The position numbers were made by a program, and so were the translations under genes. Shown here piece by piece: positions 7,712 to 15,172 of a stretch of DNA of 21,955 nucleotides. The notes beneath the pieces are model-generated. The model was not told the DNA's origin and ran no database searches. It saw only the letters and a list, made by a program, of their open reading frames with translations. Within the stretch, counting starts at the first letter, position 1; each line of letters opens with the position of its first letter. Source of the DNA: Corynebacterium sp. (GTDB lineage: Bacteria; Actinomycetota; Actinomycetes; Mycobacteriales; Mycobacteriaceae); assembly GCF_022712275.1 (NCBI RefSeq), contig NZ_JALAGU010000027.1, forward strand, positions 1-21,955. Reading direction: 5' to 3'.

Positions 7712-9010
7712 ATGTCAGAATCCCCGGGTCCCACCACAGCGGACTCCCCGTGGCACGTCCATACCGTCAACGAGAAGGTCAAGGGCTGGATCGAGCGGCT
7801 CGGCCATCTCTGGGTGGAGGGGCAGATCACACAGCTCAACATGAAGCCGTCGTGGAAACTCTCCTACATCACCCTGCGTGACGTCTCCCAGGAGCAGTCG
7901 ATCCCGTTGACCTGTTCGACGCAGATGCTCCGCAACCTCCCCGTACCGGTGAAGAACGGCGACCGCGTCGTCGTCTACGGCAAGCCCGCCTACTACGCCG
8001 GGCGCGGCACTTTCTCCCTCTGGGTCTCACAGATCCGCCCGGTGGGGGTCGGCGAGATGCTCGCCCGCATCGAGGAACTCAAGCGGGCACTGGCCGCCGA
8101 GGGCCTGTTCGACCCCCGCCTCAAGCGTCCGCTCCCCTTCCTCCCGAACCGCATCGGTCTGATCACCGGACGCGAGTCCGCCGCCGAACACGACGTCATC
8201 TCGGTCTCCCGTGACCGCTGGCCGGCGGTGCAGTTCGAGACAATCAACACACCGGTCCAGGGCGCCCAGGCGGTCCCTGCGATCCTCGCCGCCCTCCGGA
8301 CCCTGGATGATGACCCCCGGGTGGACGTCATCATCGTCGCCCGTGGTGGCGGATCAGTGGAGGACCTCCTCCCCTTCTCCGAGGAGGCGCTGGCCCGGGC
8401 GGTCAGTTCCATGACCACCCCGGTGGTCTCCGCGATCGGCCATGAGCCGGATAATCCGGTCCTCGACAATGTCGCCGACCTGCGTGCCGCCACCCCCACC
8501 GACGCCGCCAAACGCGTCGTCCCCGATGTCGCCGCCGAGCTTTCGCTCATCGCGGAGTTGCGGGGACGCGCCGCAGCGGCACTGCGCTCCTGGGTAGCGA
8601 ATGAGCAACGGGGCCTGGCCTCGGTCCGCTCCCGGCCGGTACTGGCCGATCCCATGCTGCCGATCAGCCGCGCGAGGGACATGGTGGAGGACGCCCGTTC
8701 CCGCAACGACCGTGCACTCGGCGTCCTCGTCCGGACCGCCCGGCACCAGGTCGAGTCCCTGCGGGCCCGGGTCAACGCGCTGGGCCCCTCGCAGACCCTC
8801 AGTCGCGGCTACGCGGTCGTCCAGGTCGTCCCCAGGGACCACACCCCACCCCAGGTCGTCACCACTGTCGACGATGTCGAGCCGGGATCACAGCTGCGCA
8901 TCCGCGTGCTCGACGGCTCGGTGACCGCGGCGGCCATGGCGGTACAGAAGTCCCCGACGAACACACAGACAGCACCGGACACAGGAACCGAGGAGTCCAC
9001 CGATGAGTGA
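7712..9010 (+). CDS. xseA: Exodeoxyribonuclease VII large subunit
   Basis: 432 residues, normal for the family. The N-terminal OB-fold domain (about residues 15-110; LWVEGQITQL, VVVYGKPAYYAGRGTFSL) binds single-stranded DNA. The catalytic domain follows, with the family motifs IGLITGRESAAEHDV, VARGGGSVEDLLPFSEE and SAIGHEPDNPVLDNVADLRA plus TPTDAA. A coiled-coil region (residues about 270-360) docks the small subunits. The C-terminus has the typical LSRGYAVV motif. With XseB it degrades single-stranded DNA from both ends in the cytoplasm. It overlaps xseB by 8 bases, so translation is coupled. Confidence 0.97.
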   Translation: MSESPGPTTADSPWHVHTVNEKVKGWIERLGHLWVEGQITQLNMKPSWKLSYITLRDVSQEQSIPLTCSTQMLRNLPVPVKNGDRVVVYGKPAYYAGRGTFSLWVSQIRPVGVGEMLARIEELKRALAAEGLFDPRLKRPLPFLPNRIGLITGRESAAEHDVISVSRDRWPAVQFETINTPVQGAQAVPAILAALRTLDDDPRVDVIIVARGGGSVEDLLPFSEEALARAVSSMTTPVVSAIGHEPDNPVLDNVADLRAATPTDAAKRVVPDVAAELSLIAELRGRAAAALRSWVANEQRGLASVRSRPVLADPMLPISRARDMVEDARSRNDRALGVLVRTARHQVESLRARVNALGPSQTLSRGYAVVQVVPRDHTPPQVVTTVDDVEPGSQLRIRVLDGSVTAAAMAVQKSPTNTQTAPDTGTEESTDE

Positions 9011-9245
9011 CCAGAACACCCAGCAGACCTTCCGCCCGCTCGAGGAGCTCAGCTACGAGGCCGCCCGCGACGAACTCATCGAGGTCGTCAAGATCCTCGA
9101 GCTCGGCCAGATGAGTCTCGACGAATCACTGCACTACTGGGAACGGGGCGAGGCACTGGCCGCCTACTGCGAGCAGTACCTCGACGGCGCGTCGAAGCGG
9201 GTGGAGGACGCACTGGCGAAGCGCGACGTCACTCCGTCGGAGTAG
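9003..9245 (+). CDS. xseB: Exodeoxyribonuclease VII small subunit
   Basis: 80 residues. Typical helical hairpin of XseB: SYEAARDELIEVVKILELGQMSLDESLHYWERGEALAAYCEQYL, given here in parts as YEAARDELIEVV, LELGQMSLDESLHYWERG and LAAYCEQYLDGA. It binds the XseA coiled coil to make the active exonuclease VII. The ATG lies inside the xseA 3' end (8-base overlap). Its last 17 bases overlap the 3' end of the converging DUF4245 gene. Confidence 0.95.
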   Translation: MSDQNTQQTFRPLEELSYEAARDELIEVVKILELGQMSLDESLHYWERGEALAAYCEQYLDGASKRVEDALAKRDVTPSE

Positions 9246-9858
9246 GCACGCCCGGGGTGGAGGACGACGCCCCCGTCTCCAGCGGCTCGGCCTTCGTCAC
9301 CGCCTCGGCCATTGTCCGGTACTGCGCCTGGGTGGCGGTACCGGAGATCAGCAGGCGGACATCCCCCAGGTCGACCGCCCAGATCTTCTTCACGTCGTCA
9401 CCGGACCAGATCTGCCAGGTGACGTCTTCACCGGTGGAGGACTTCGAGGCCGGCACCACGAAGGTGTCGGTCTCCTCGCGGTACTCACCGTCCTCGTCGT
9501 TGACGGCGTCCTCCAGCTCGGCGACGGTCTGGGTCACCGCGAGATAGGCCTCCCCGTCGATGACCCAACCGGCCTTCGACGACGGCTCATTGTCGACCAT
9601 GGTGCGTCGTCCGGAGTTGGCCTCCCAGTTGTCCGGGAGGGCCGGCAGACGCACCGGGATACCGAGCCCGCGGGCGTCGGTCTTGAGGATGGTGTCGATG
9701 TCCACCTCCTGCACGGGACCGGACTTGTCCGCCGAGCCTGGGTTGAAACTGCACAGACCGGTGAAACCGACGGAGAAGAACATCACCACCAGCAGGACGC
9801 CCAGCGAGATGATGAGGTCGCGGGTGTTGGTGAACATGCGTGGCTTCTCGATCTTCAC
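9229..9858 (-). CDS. DUF4245 membrane-anchored protein
   Basis: 209 residues from GTG 9858. A short basic N-terminus precedes one signal-anchor helix at about residues 15-36 (LIISLGVLLVVMFFSVGFTGL). The rest is an extracytoplasmic-type domain with the DUF4245 pattern (LGIPVRLPALPDNWEANSGR; VTWQIWSGDDVKKIWAV) and a Ser/Thr/Pro-rich end. Function unknown; a DUF4245 gene sits next to glpX in mycobacteria as well. The frame is open far upstream, antisense to glpX, but the start is fixed by CATAAT at 9866-9871 followed by 7 bases and GTG. It is divergent from glpX and converges on xseB with a 17-base 3' overlap. Confidence 0.88.
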   Translation of the reverse strand: MKIEKPRMFTNTRDLIISLGVLLVVMFFSVGFTGLCSFNPGSADKSGPVQEVDIDTILKTDARGLGIPVRLPALPDNWEANSGRRTMVDNEPSSKAGWVIDGEAYLAVTQTVAELEDAVNDEDGEYREETDTFVVPASKSSTGEDVTWQIWSGDDVKKIWAVDLGDVRLLISGTATQAQYRTMAEAVTKAEPLETGASSSTPGVPTPTE

Positions 9859-9865
9859 GGTGTCG

Positions 9866-9871
9866 ATTATG
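9866..9871 (-). promoter_or_regulatory. -10 hexamer of the DUF4245 gene (leaderless)
   Basis: CATAAT on the minus strand with 7 bases to GTG 9858. It separates the true gene from the long open antisense frame upstream. Confidence 0.55.
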
Positions 9872-9911
9872 TCACGCGGTACCCCCTCGCCCGGAATCGG
9901 CGGCGACGTGG

Positions 9912-9917
9912 AACAAT
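9912..9917 (+). promoter_or_regulatory. Candidate -10 of glpX
   Basis: AACAAT within GGAACAATGG resembles the extended -10 of neighbouring genes. It would give a leader of about 33 bases containing AAAGAAAG (9941-9948), 9 bases before ATG 9958. Confidence 0.4.
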
Positions 9918-9957
9918 GGGACACGTTGTCAAAGCACATCAAAGAAAGTTGGTAGCC

Positions 9958-10977
9958 ATGACGGCTCAGCCCACTGTCCCCGCCGACATCCCCATGAAGG
10001 CACCCGACCGCAACCTCGCGATGGAGCTGGTCCGCGTCACCGAGGCCGCCGCCCTCGCATCCGGCAAGTGGGTCGGACGCGGCATGAAGAACGAAGGTGA
10101 CGGTGCTGCGGTGGACGCGATGCGTTCGATGATCAACACCGTCCAGATGAACGGCGTGGTCGTCATCGGTGAGGGCGAGAAGGACGAGGCCCCCATGCTG
10201 TTCAACGGCGAGAACGTCGGCACCGGTGAGGGCGCCAACGTGGACATCGCCGTCGACCCGGTGGACGGCACCACCTTGATGTCCCAGGGCCGTCCGAACG
10301 CCATCTCCGTGCTCGCCGCCGCTGAGCGCGGCTCGATGTACGACCCCTCCGCCGTCTTCTACATGAAGAAGATCGCGACCGGCCCGGAGGCCGCGGGTGT
10401 CATCGACATCTCCGCCCCGACCGAATACAACGTGCAGGCCGTCGCCAAGGCCAAGGGTGTCGATCCGACCGACGTCACCGTCATGGTCCTCGACCGTCCG
10501 CGCCACGACCAGCTCATCGCCGAGATCCGCGCCGCCGGCGCGAAGGTGCGGCTCATCGGAGACGGCGACGTCGCCGGTGCGGTCCACGCCGCGATGGCCA
10601 CCAGCTCTGTCGACCTGATGATGGGTACCGGTGGAACCCCGGAGGGCATCATCACCGCCTGCGCCATGAAGTGCATGGGCGGCGAGATCCAGGGCATCCT
10701 CGCCCCGAAGGACGATGCCGAGCGCCAGAAGGCCCTCGACGCCGGCCTTGAACTGGACACCGTCCTCACCACCAATGACCTGGTGAAGTCGGACAACTGC
10801 TATTTCGTCGCCACCGGTGTCACCAACGGTGACCTGCTGCACGGCGTGACCTACCGCAGGTCCGGTGCGACCACCACCTCCCTGGTCATGCGGTCCCGTT
10901 CCGGCACGGTCCGTCGTATCGAGGCCGTCCACCAGCTCCAGAAGCTGCAGGACTACTCCGTCCAGGACTACGTCTGA
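9958..10977 (+). CDS. glpX: Class II fructose-1,6-bisphosphatase
   Basis: 339 residues from ATG 9958. Dephosphorylates fructose 1,6-bisphosphate to fructose 6-phosphate in gluconeogenesis, in the cytosol. GlpX motifs: GEGEKDEAPM at residues 71-80 and the metal/phosphate-binding VDPVDGTT at 99-106, then GDGDVAGAV and MGTGGTPEGIITACAMK. Length matches the corynebacterial enzyme, the main gluconeogenic FBPase in this group. The frame is open to 9916, but ATG 9958 has the ribosome binding site and gives the family-typical N-terminus (MKAPDRNLAMELVRVTE). Divergent from the DUF4245 gene; fumC follows downstream after about 130 bases with its own promoter. Confidence 0.96.
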   Translation: MTAQPTVPADIPMKAPDRNLAMELVRVTEAAALASGKWVGRGMKNEGDGAAVDAMRSMINTVQMNGVVVIGEGEKDEAPMLFNGENVGTGEGANVDIAVDPVDGTTLMSQGRPNAISVLAAAERGSMYDPSAVFYMKKIATGPEAAGVIDISAPTEYNVQAVAKAKGVDPTDVTVMVLDRPRHDQLIAEIRAAGAKVRLIGDGDVAGAVHAAMATSSVDLMMGTGGTPEGIITACAMKCMGGEIQGILAPKDDAERQKALDAGLELDTVLTTNDLVKSDNCYFVATGVTNGDLLHGVTYRRSGATTTSLVMRSRSGTVRRIEAVHQLQKLQDYSVQDYV

Positions 10978-11011
10978 TCCCCTGACGGAGAATCTGAAAA
11001 TAGGGTGACCT

Positions 11012-11031
11012 CACCCCCGGAATCGGGGGTG
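11012..11031 (+). terminator. Hairpin in the glpX-fumC intergenic region
   Basis: CACCCCCG (11012-11019) pairs perfectly with CGGGGGTG (11024-11031) around the tetraloop GAAT, 35 bases after the glpX stop. A very stable stem but no T-run follows; probably a glpX 3' end structure. Confidence 0.45.
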
Positions 11032-11058
11032 CCTGGTGCACCTGTCACCGGCGTGGGT

Positions 11059-11064
11059 CACAAT
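11059..11064 (+). promoter_or_regulatory. Candidate -10 of fumC
   Basis: CACAAT in GTCACAATGG, the same extended form seen before the perM-like gene and glpX. It implies a leader of about 35 bases ahead of ATG 11106. Confidence 0.4.
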
Positions 11065-11105
11065 GGTCCCCGTCACATCACCAAGTAAAGGACATGGCAG
11101 GACAC

Positions 11106-12503
11106 ATGAGCGAGCAGGAATACCGCATCGAGCACGACACGATGGGCGAGGTCAAGGTGCCCGTCGACGCACTGTGGCGTGCCCAGACCCAGCGTGCCGT
11201 GGAAAACTTCCCGATCTCCGGTCGTCCGCTGGAGGCCACCCAGATCCGCGCGATGGGTCTGCTGAAGGCCGCCTGCGCCCAGGTCAACAAGGACTCCGGT
11301 GCGCTGGACGCCACCAAGGCGGACGCCATCATCGCCGCCGGTAAGGCCATTGCCGAGGGCACCTACAACGACGAGTTCCCGATCGACGTCTTCCAGACCG
11401 GGTCCGGTACCTCCTCGAACATGAACACCAACGAGGTCATCGCCTCGCTGGCGAAGCAGAACGGTGTGGAGATCCACCCGAACGACGACGTGAACATGGG
11501 GCAGTCCTCCAACGACACCTTCCCCACCGCCACCCACGTCGCCGCCACCGAGGCCGCCGTCACCGACCTCATCCCGGCCCTGTCCCAGCTGCGTGAGTCG
11601 CTGGCCGCCAAGTCTTCCGAGTGGAAGGCCATCGTCAAGTCCGGCCGTACCCACCTGATGGACGCCGTGCCGGTCACCCTCGGCCAGGAGTTCGGCGGCT
11701 ACGCCCGTCAGATCGAGCTCGGTATCGGGCGAGTCGAGGCGACCCTGCCCCGCCTCGGTGAGCTGGCCATCGGCGGCACCGCCACCGGTACCGGCCTGAA
11801 CACCTCCGCCGACTTCGGCGCCAAGGTCACCGAGGAGCTCAAGAAGCTCACCGGTGTCGAGCAGCTGAAGGAGGCCGAGAACCATTTCGAGGCCCAGGCC
11901 GCCCGTGACGCCCTGGTCGAGTTCTCGGGCGCCATGCGCACCATCGCCGTGTCGCTGAACAAGATCGCCAACGACATCCGCCTCATGGGTTCCGGCCCGC
12001 TGACCGGTCTGGCCGAGATCCATCTGCCGGATCTGCAGCCGGGCTCCTCCATCATGCCGGGCAAGGTCAACCCCGTCCTCTGCGAGACCGCCACCCAGGT
12101 CGCCGCCCAGGTCATCGGCAACGACGCCGCCATCGCCTTCGGCGGCGCCTCCGGCCACTTCGAACTCAACGTCTTCATCCCGATGATGGCGCGCAACGTC
12201 CTCGAGTCCGCCAAGCTGCTGGCCAACACCTCCCGCGTCTTCGCCGAGCGTCTCGTCGACGGCATCGAGCCGGCCGTGGACCGTATGAAGACCCTGGCCG
12301 AGTCCTCCCCCTCCATCGTCACCCCGCTGAACTCCGCGATCGGCTACGAGGCCGCCGCGAAGGTCGCGAAGACCGCGCTGAAGGAGGGCAAGACCATCCG
12401 TCAGACCGTCATCGACATGGGCTTCGTCCCGGAGAAGCTGTCCGAGGAAGAGCTGGACAAGCGCCTCGACGTGCTGGCCATGGCCAACACCGACCGCGAC
12501 TAG
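11106..12503 (+). CDS. fumC: Class II fumarate hydratase
   Basis: 465 residues from ATG 11106. Interconverts fumarate and L-malate in the TCA cycle; a homotetramer of the aspartase/fumarase superfamily in the cytosol. Signatures: TGSGTSSNMNTNEV near residue 100, SSNDTFPTATH, SGRTHLMDAVPV and the mobile-loop signature SSIMPGKVNP at residues 314-323. An upstream in-frame ATG at 11094 lies only one base after AAAGGA, too close to be used well; ATG 11106 follows AGGA and matches the usual corynebacterial N-terminus (EQE-RIEHDTMGEVKVP). Fumarase lies next to glpX in mycobacteria too. It ends at a strong terminator. Confidence 0.97.
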   Translation: MSEQEYRIEHDTMGEVKVPVDALWRAQTQRAVENFPISGRPLEATQIRAMGLLKAACAQVNKDSGALDATKADAIIAAGKAIAEGTYNDEFPIDVFQTGSGTSSNMNTNEVIASLAKQNGVEIHPNDDVNMGQSSNDTFPTATHVAATEAAVTDLIPALSQLRESLAAKSSEWKAIVKSGRTHLMDAVPVTLGQEFGGYARQIELGIGRVEATLPRLGELAIGGTATGTGLNTSADFGAKVTEELKKLTGVEQLKEAENHFEAQAARDALVEFSGAMRTIAVSLNKIANDIRLMGSGPLTGLAEIHLPDLQPGSSIMPGKVNPVLCETATQVAAQVIGNDAAIAFGGASGHFELNVFIPMMARNVLESAKLLANTSRVFAERLVDGIEPAVDRMKTLAESSPSIVTPLNSAIGYEAAAKVAKTALKEGKTIRQTVIDMGFVPEKLSEEELDKRLDVLAMANTDRD

Positions 12504-12533
12504 TCACCGCCTGGTCGGTAACTGACCTCTGAC

Positions 12534-12553
12534 TCCCGCCCACAGCGGCGGGA
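12534..12553 (+). terminator. First hairpin after fumC
   Basis: TCCCGCC (12534-12540) pairs with GGCGGGA (12547-12553) around a 6-nt loop. It lies 30 bases after the fumC stop and just before the stronger terminator. Confidence 0.4.
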
Positions 12554-12560
12554 TCACCCC

Positions 12561-12605
12561 GGCGCATGGCCGGCAGAAACACTCCTGCCGGCCATGCGCC
12601 TTTCT
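12561..12605 (+). terminator. Strong intrinsic terminator of fumC
   Basis: A perfect 16-bp stem, GGCGCATGGCCGGCAG (12561-12576) with its complement at 12585-12600, an 8-nt loop and then TTTCT. It isolates fumC from the downstream UvrA-like gene, whose own -10 lies 26 bases further on. Confidence 0.85.
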
Positions 12606-12630
12606 GTGTCCCGGCCATCGGCCCCACGCC

Positions 12631-12636
12631 TACCAT
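12631..12636 (+). promoter_or_regulatory. -10 hexamer of the UvrA-like gene (leaderless)
   Basis: TACCAT, 7 bases before ATG 12644. It supports ATG 12644 over the upstream in-frame ATG at 12566, which lies inside the fumC terminator. Confidence 0.55.
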
Positions 12637-12643
12637 TGTGGAC

Positions 12644-15172
12644 ATGTCTTCCCTCCCCGACCACATCAGCGTCCGCGGGGCGCGGGTGAACAACCTGCGG
12701 AACATCGACGTCGACATCCCGCTGCACCGGCTGGTCGGCATCGCCGGAGTGTCCGGATCCGGGAAGTCGTCGCTCGCTCTCGGCGTCCTCTACGCCGAAG
12801 GCTCCCGCCGCTACATCGAGGCGCTGTCGACCTACACCCGACGGCGTATGACGCAGTCCACCCGGGCGGATGTGGACGCCGTCGAGCACGTTCCCGCCGC
12901 CCTCGCGCTCCGGCAGCGTCCGGGGGTACCGGGCGTGCGGTCGACCTTCGGCACCTCCACCGAGCTGCTCAATGTCGTGCGGCTGATGTTCTCCCGGCTC
13001 GCCTCCCACCTCTGCCCGAACGGCCACCGCGTCCCGCCGTCCCTCGCTGTCGCCGCGGAGACTCCGTTGCTCTGCCCGGAGTGTCACGCCGAGATCCACG
13101 CTCCCGGCGCGGAGGCCCTCGCCTTCAATTCCGAGGGTGCGTGCTGTCGCTGCGGCGGCACCGGCGCAGTACGGACCGTGGATGACGCCACCCTCGTGCC
13201 CGACCCCTCGAGGTCCCTGGATGACGGCGCGGTGGTGCCGTGGAACATGTTCGGCTTCAATGTGCAGCCGGACATCGCCCGGGAGTTCGGCGTGCGTACC
13301 GACCTTCCCTGGTCGCAGCTGACCGACGACGAGAAGGAGATCGTCCTCGACGGGCCGGAGGAGAAGAAGCACATCACCGTGACCTCGGTGAAGGGGGTCC
13401 ATGATCTGGACTTCACCTTCCGCAATGCCCGGCTGACCGTACTCAAGGAACTGGAGCGGGCCGGAGCCGACGACTCCGGCAAGCGACTGGCGAAGGTTGA
13501 ACGGTTCCTCTCCACAGGAGTCTGCCCGGACTGCGGTGGGACGCGACTGTCCGATGCTGCCCGCGCCCCGCAGATCACCACCGCCACCGGGACCCGCAAC
13601 CTCGCCGAGGTCACCGCTCTTCCACTGCACGATGTCCTGTACTGGGCGGACGGGGTGGAGGACGCCCTGCCGACCGAGATGTACCCGATGGCCCGACGTC
13701 TGGTGGACACCCTGCGGTCCATGGCCCGTCGGCTCACGGGGCTGGGACTGGGCTACCTCTCTCTCGACCGGGCGGGATCGACCCTCTCCACCGGCGAACG
13801 CCAGCGGGTGCAGCTGGCGCGGGCAGTGCGTAACCGGACCACCGGCGTCCTCTATGTCCTGGACGAGCCGTCCATCGGCCTGCACCCGGCGAATGTCGAC
13901 GGATTGCTCGGCATCATGACCGATCTGCTCGATGACGGGAACTCCGTGGTCTTCGTCGACCACGATGTCCGGGTACTGCGGCGGGCCGACCATCTCGTGG
14001 AGATCGGCCCGGCGTCCGGCAGCGGCGGTGGCACGGTCGTGGCGTCCGGGACCGTGGCTGACCTCCAGGCGTCCGGAACCTCCCGGCTCGCCGGTTTCCT
14101 CACCGGCGAGGAGGAGGTGCTCGTCCGTGACCGGCCTGCACCGGACGAGGTCTTCACCGACGGCCGGATCCGGGTGGAGACCTCTGCCGTACACACCGTC
14201 CACCCGCTGACCGTGGAGTTTCCGCTCGGCAGACTCACCGCCGTCACCGGCATGTCCGGTTCCGGAAAGACCACTCTGGTCCTCGAGTCCCTGGTCCCGG
14301 CACTGCGGGGTGACCGGGTACCGCACGTTGCCGCGGTGGAAGCCCCGACCGGAACCACCGTGCATGTCGTCGACGCGACACCGATCGGCATCAACGTCCG
14401 GTCCACTGTCGCGACATACTCCGGTGTGATGGACGATCTCCGTGCCGCCTTCGCCCGTCTGCCGGAGGCGACGGAGGACGGGCTCACCGCCTCAGACTTC
14501 TCCTACAACACCGGTTCCAGGGAGAGGTCCCTGGCCTGCCCGCGCTGTGAGGGGACCGGGCAGATCTCGCTGGACGTCCAGTTTCTGCCGGATATCGACG
14601 TCCCCTGCCCGGACTGCCGGGGCACCCGGTACTCCCCCGACGCTGACCGGTACCGCCGCGAGGGTGTGAGCCTGCCGGAGCTGCTCGCCATGACGGTCGA
14701 CGAGGCACTGGAGGCGGTGCCGGGGTTGAAGAGGGTACAGCGTCGGCTCGCCGCGTTCGCTGAACTGGGGTTGGGTTACCTCACCCTCGGCGAGGCCACC
14801 CCTGCCCTGTCCGGTGGTGAGGCGCAGCGCCTCAAGCTGGTCAACGAGATCCACCGCGACCAGTCGGACGCCGTCTTCGTCCTTGACGAGCCGAGTGTCG
14901 GTCTGCACCCGCTCGATGTCCGTACTTTACTGGAGGTGCTGCAGCGGCTGTGCGACCGGGGAGCGACCGTCCTGGTCATCGAGCATGACCTCGACATGAT
15001 CGCCAATGCGGACTTCGTGGTGGACATGGGTCCCGGTGGCGGTACGGACGGCGGACAGATCGTCGCCACCGGCACTCCGGAGCAGGTCGCCGGTGACGAC
15101 GTATCAGCCACCGGCGGTTACCTCCGGACCCACCTGTACGGTGAACAGCATGACAATTACCGCAGCCGCTGA
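12644..15172 (+). CDS. UvrA-like ABC ATPase (short paralogue)
   Basis: 842 residues, about 100 shorter than housekeeping UvrA. Two ABC ATPase halves are intact: Walker A GVSGSGKSS at 35-43 and GMSGSGKTT at 536-544; signatures LSTGERQRVQLARAV (about 385) and LSGGEAQRLKLV (about 722); Walker B VLYVLDEPSIGLHP and VFVLDEPSVGLHP. Zinc-module cysteines remain (CPECH, CCRCGGTG; CPRCEGTG with CPDCRGTR). Between LCPNGH and FNSEGACCRCG only about 35 residues occur where canonical UvrA has the UvrB-binding domain, so this protein probably cannot recruit UvrB in the normal way. Related short UvrA paralogues (UvrA2/DrrC type) are linked to DNA-damage or drug tolerance; the role here is unknown. Its 3' end overlaps the RNase HI gene by 23 bases. 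Confidence 0.9.
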   Translation: MSSLPDHISVRGARVNNLRNIDVDIPLHRLVGIAGVSGSGKSSLALGVLYAEGSRRYIEALSTYTRRRMTQSTRADVDAVEHVPAALALRQRPGVPGVRSTFGTSTELLNVVRLMFSRLASHLCPNGHRVPPSLAVAAETPLLCPECHAEIHAPGAEALAFNSEGACCRCGGTGAVRTVDDATLVPDPSRSLDDGAVVPWNMFGFNVQPDIAREFGVRTDLPWSQLTDDEKEIVLDGPEEKKHITVTSVKGVHDLDFTFRNARLTVLKELERAGADDSGKRLAKVERFLSTGVCPDCGGTRLSDAARAPQITTATGTRNLAEVTALPLHDVLYWADGVEDALPTEMYPMARRLVDTLRSMARRLTGLGLGYLSLDRAGSTLSTGERQRVQLARAVRNRTTGVLYVLDEPSIGLHPANVDGLLGIMTDLLDDGNSVVFVDHDVRVLRRADHLVEIGPASGSGGGTVVASGTVADLQASGTSRLAGFLTGEEEVLVRDRPAPDEVFTDGRIRVETSAVHTVHPLTVEFPLGRLTAVTGMSGSGKTTLVLESLVPALRGDRVPHVAAVEAPTGTTVHVVDATPIGINVRSTVATYSGVMDDLRAAFARLPEATEDGLTASDFSYNTGSRERSLACPRCEGTGQISLDVQFLPDIDVPCPDCRGTRYSPDADRYRREGVSLPELLAMTVDEALEAVPGLKRVQRRLAAFAELGLGYLTLGEATPALSGGEAQRLKLVNEIHRDQSDAVFVLDEPSVGLHPLDVRTLLEVLQRLCDRGATVLVIEHDLDMIANADFVVDMGPGGGTDGGQIVATGTPEQVAGDDVSATGGYLRTHLYGEQHDNYRSR
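15137..15142 (+). promoter_or_regulatory. Possible internal -10 for the RNase HI gene
   Basis: TACGGT inside the end of the UvrA-like gene, 7 bases before ATG 15150. It fits the spacing seen at other genes here, but it is within coding sequence, so chance is possible. Confidence 0.3.

Noticed and set aside
9859..10932. Extension of the DUF4245 frame across glpX
   Set aside because: It is open only because it mirrors glpX codons. The DUF4245 protein has a normal signal anchor and a -10/GTG start at 9858.
11073..12158. 361-codon minus-strand frame antisense to fumC
   Set aside because: Low-complexity Gly/Asp/Val-rich shadow of fumC with no family resemblance.
12554..14365. 603-codon minus-strand open frame antisense to the UvrA-like gene
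   Set aside because: Shadow frame from GC-rich codon bias; Gly/Arg/His-rich composition, no domain, no promoter or ribosome binding site.
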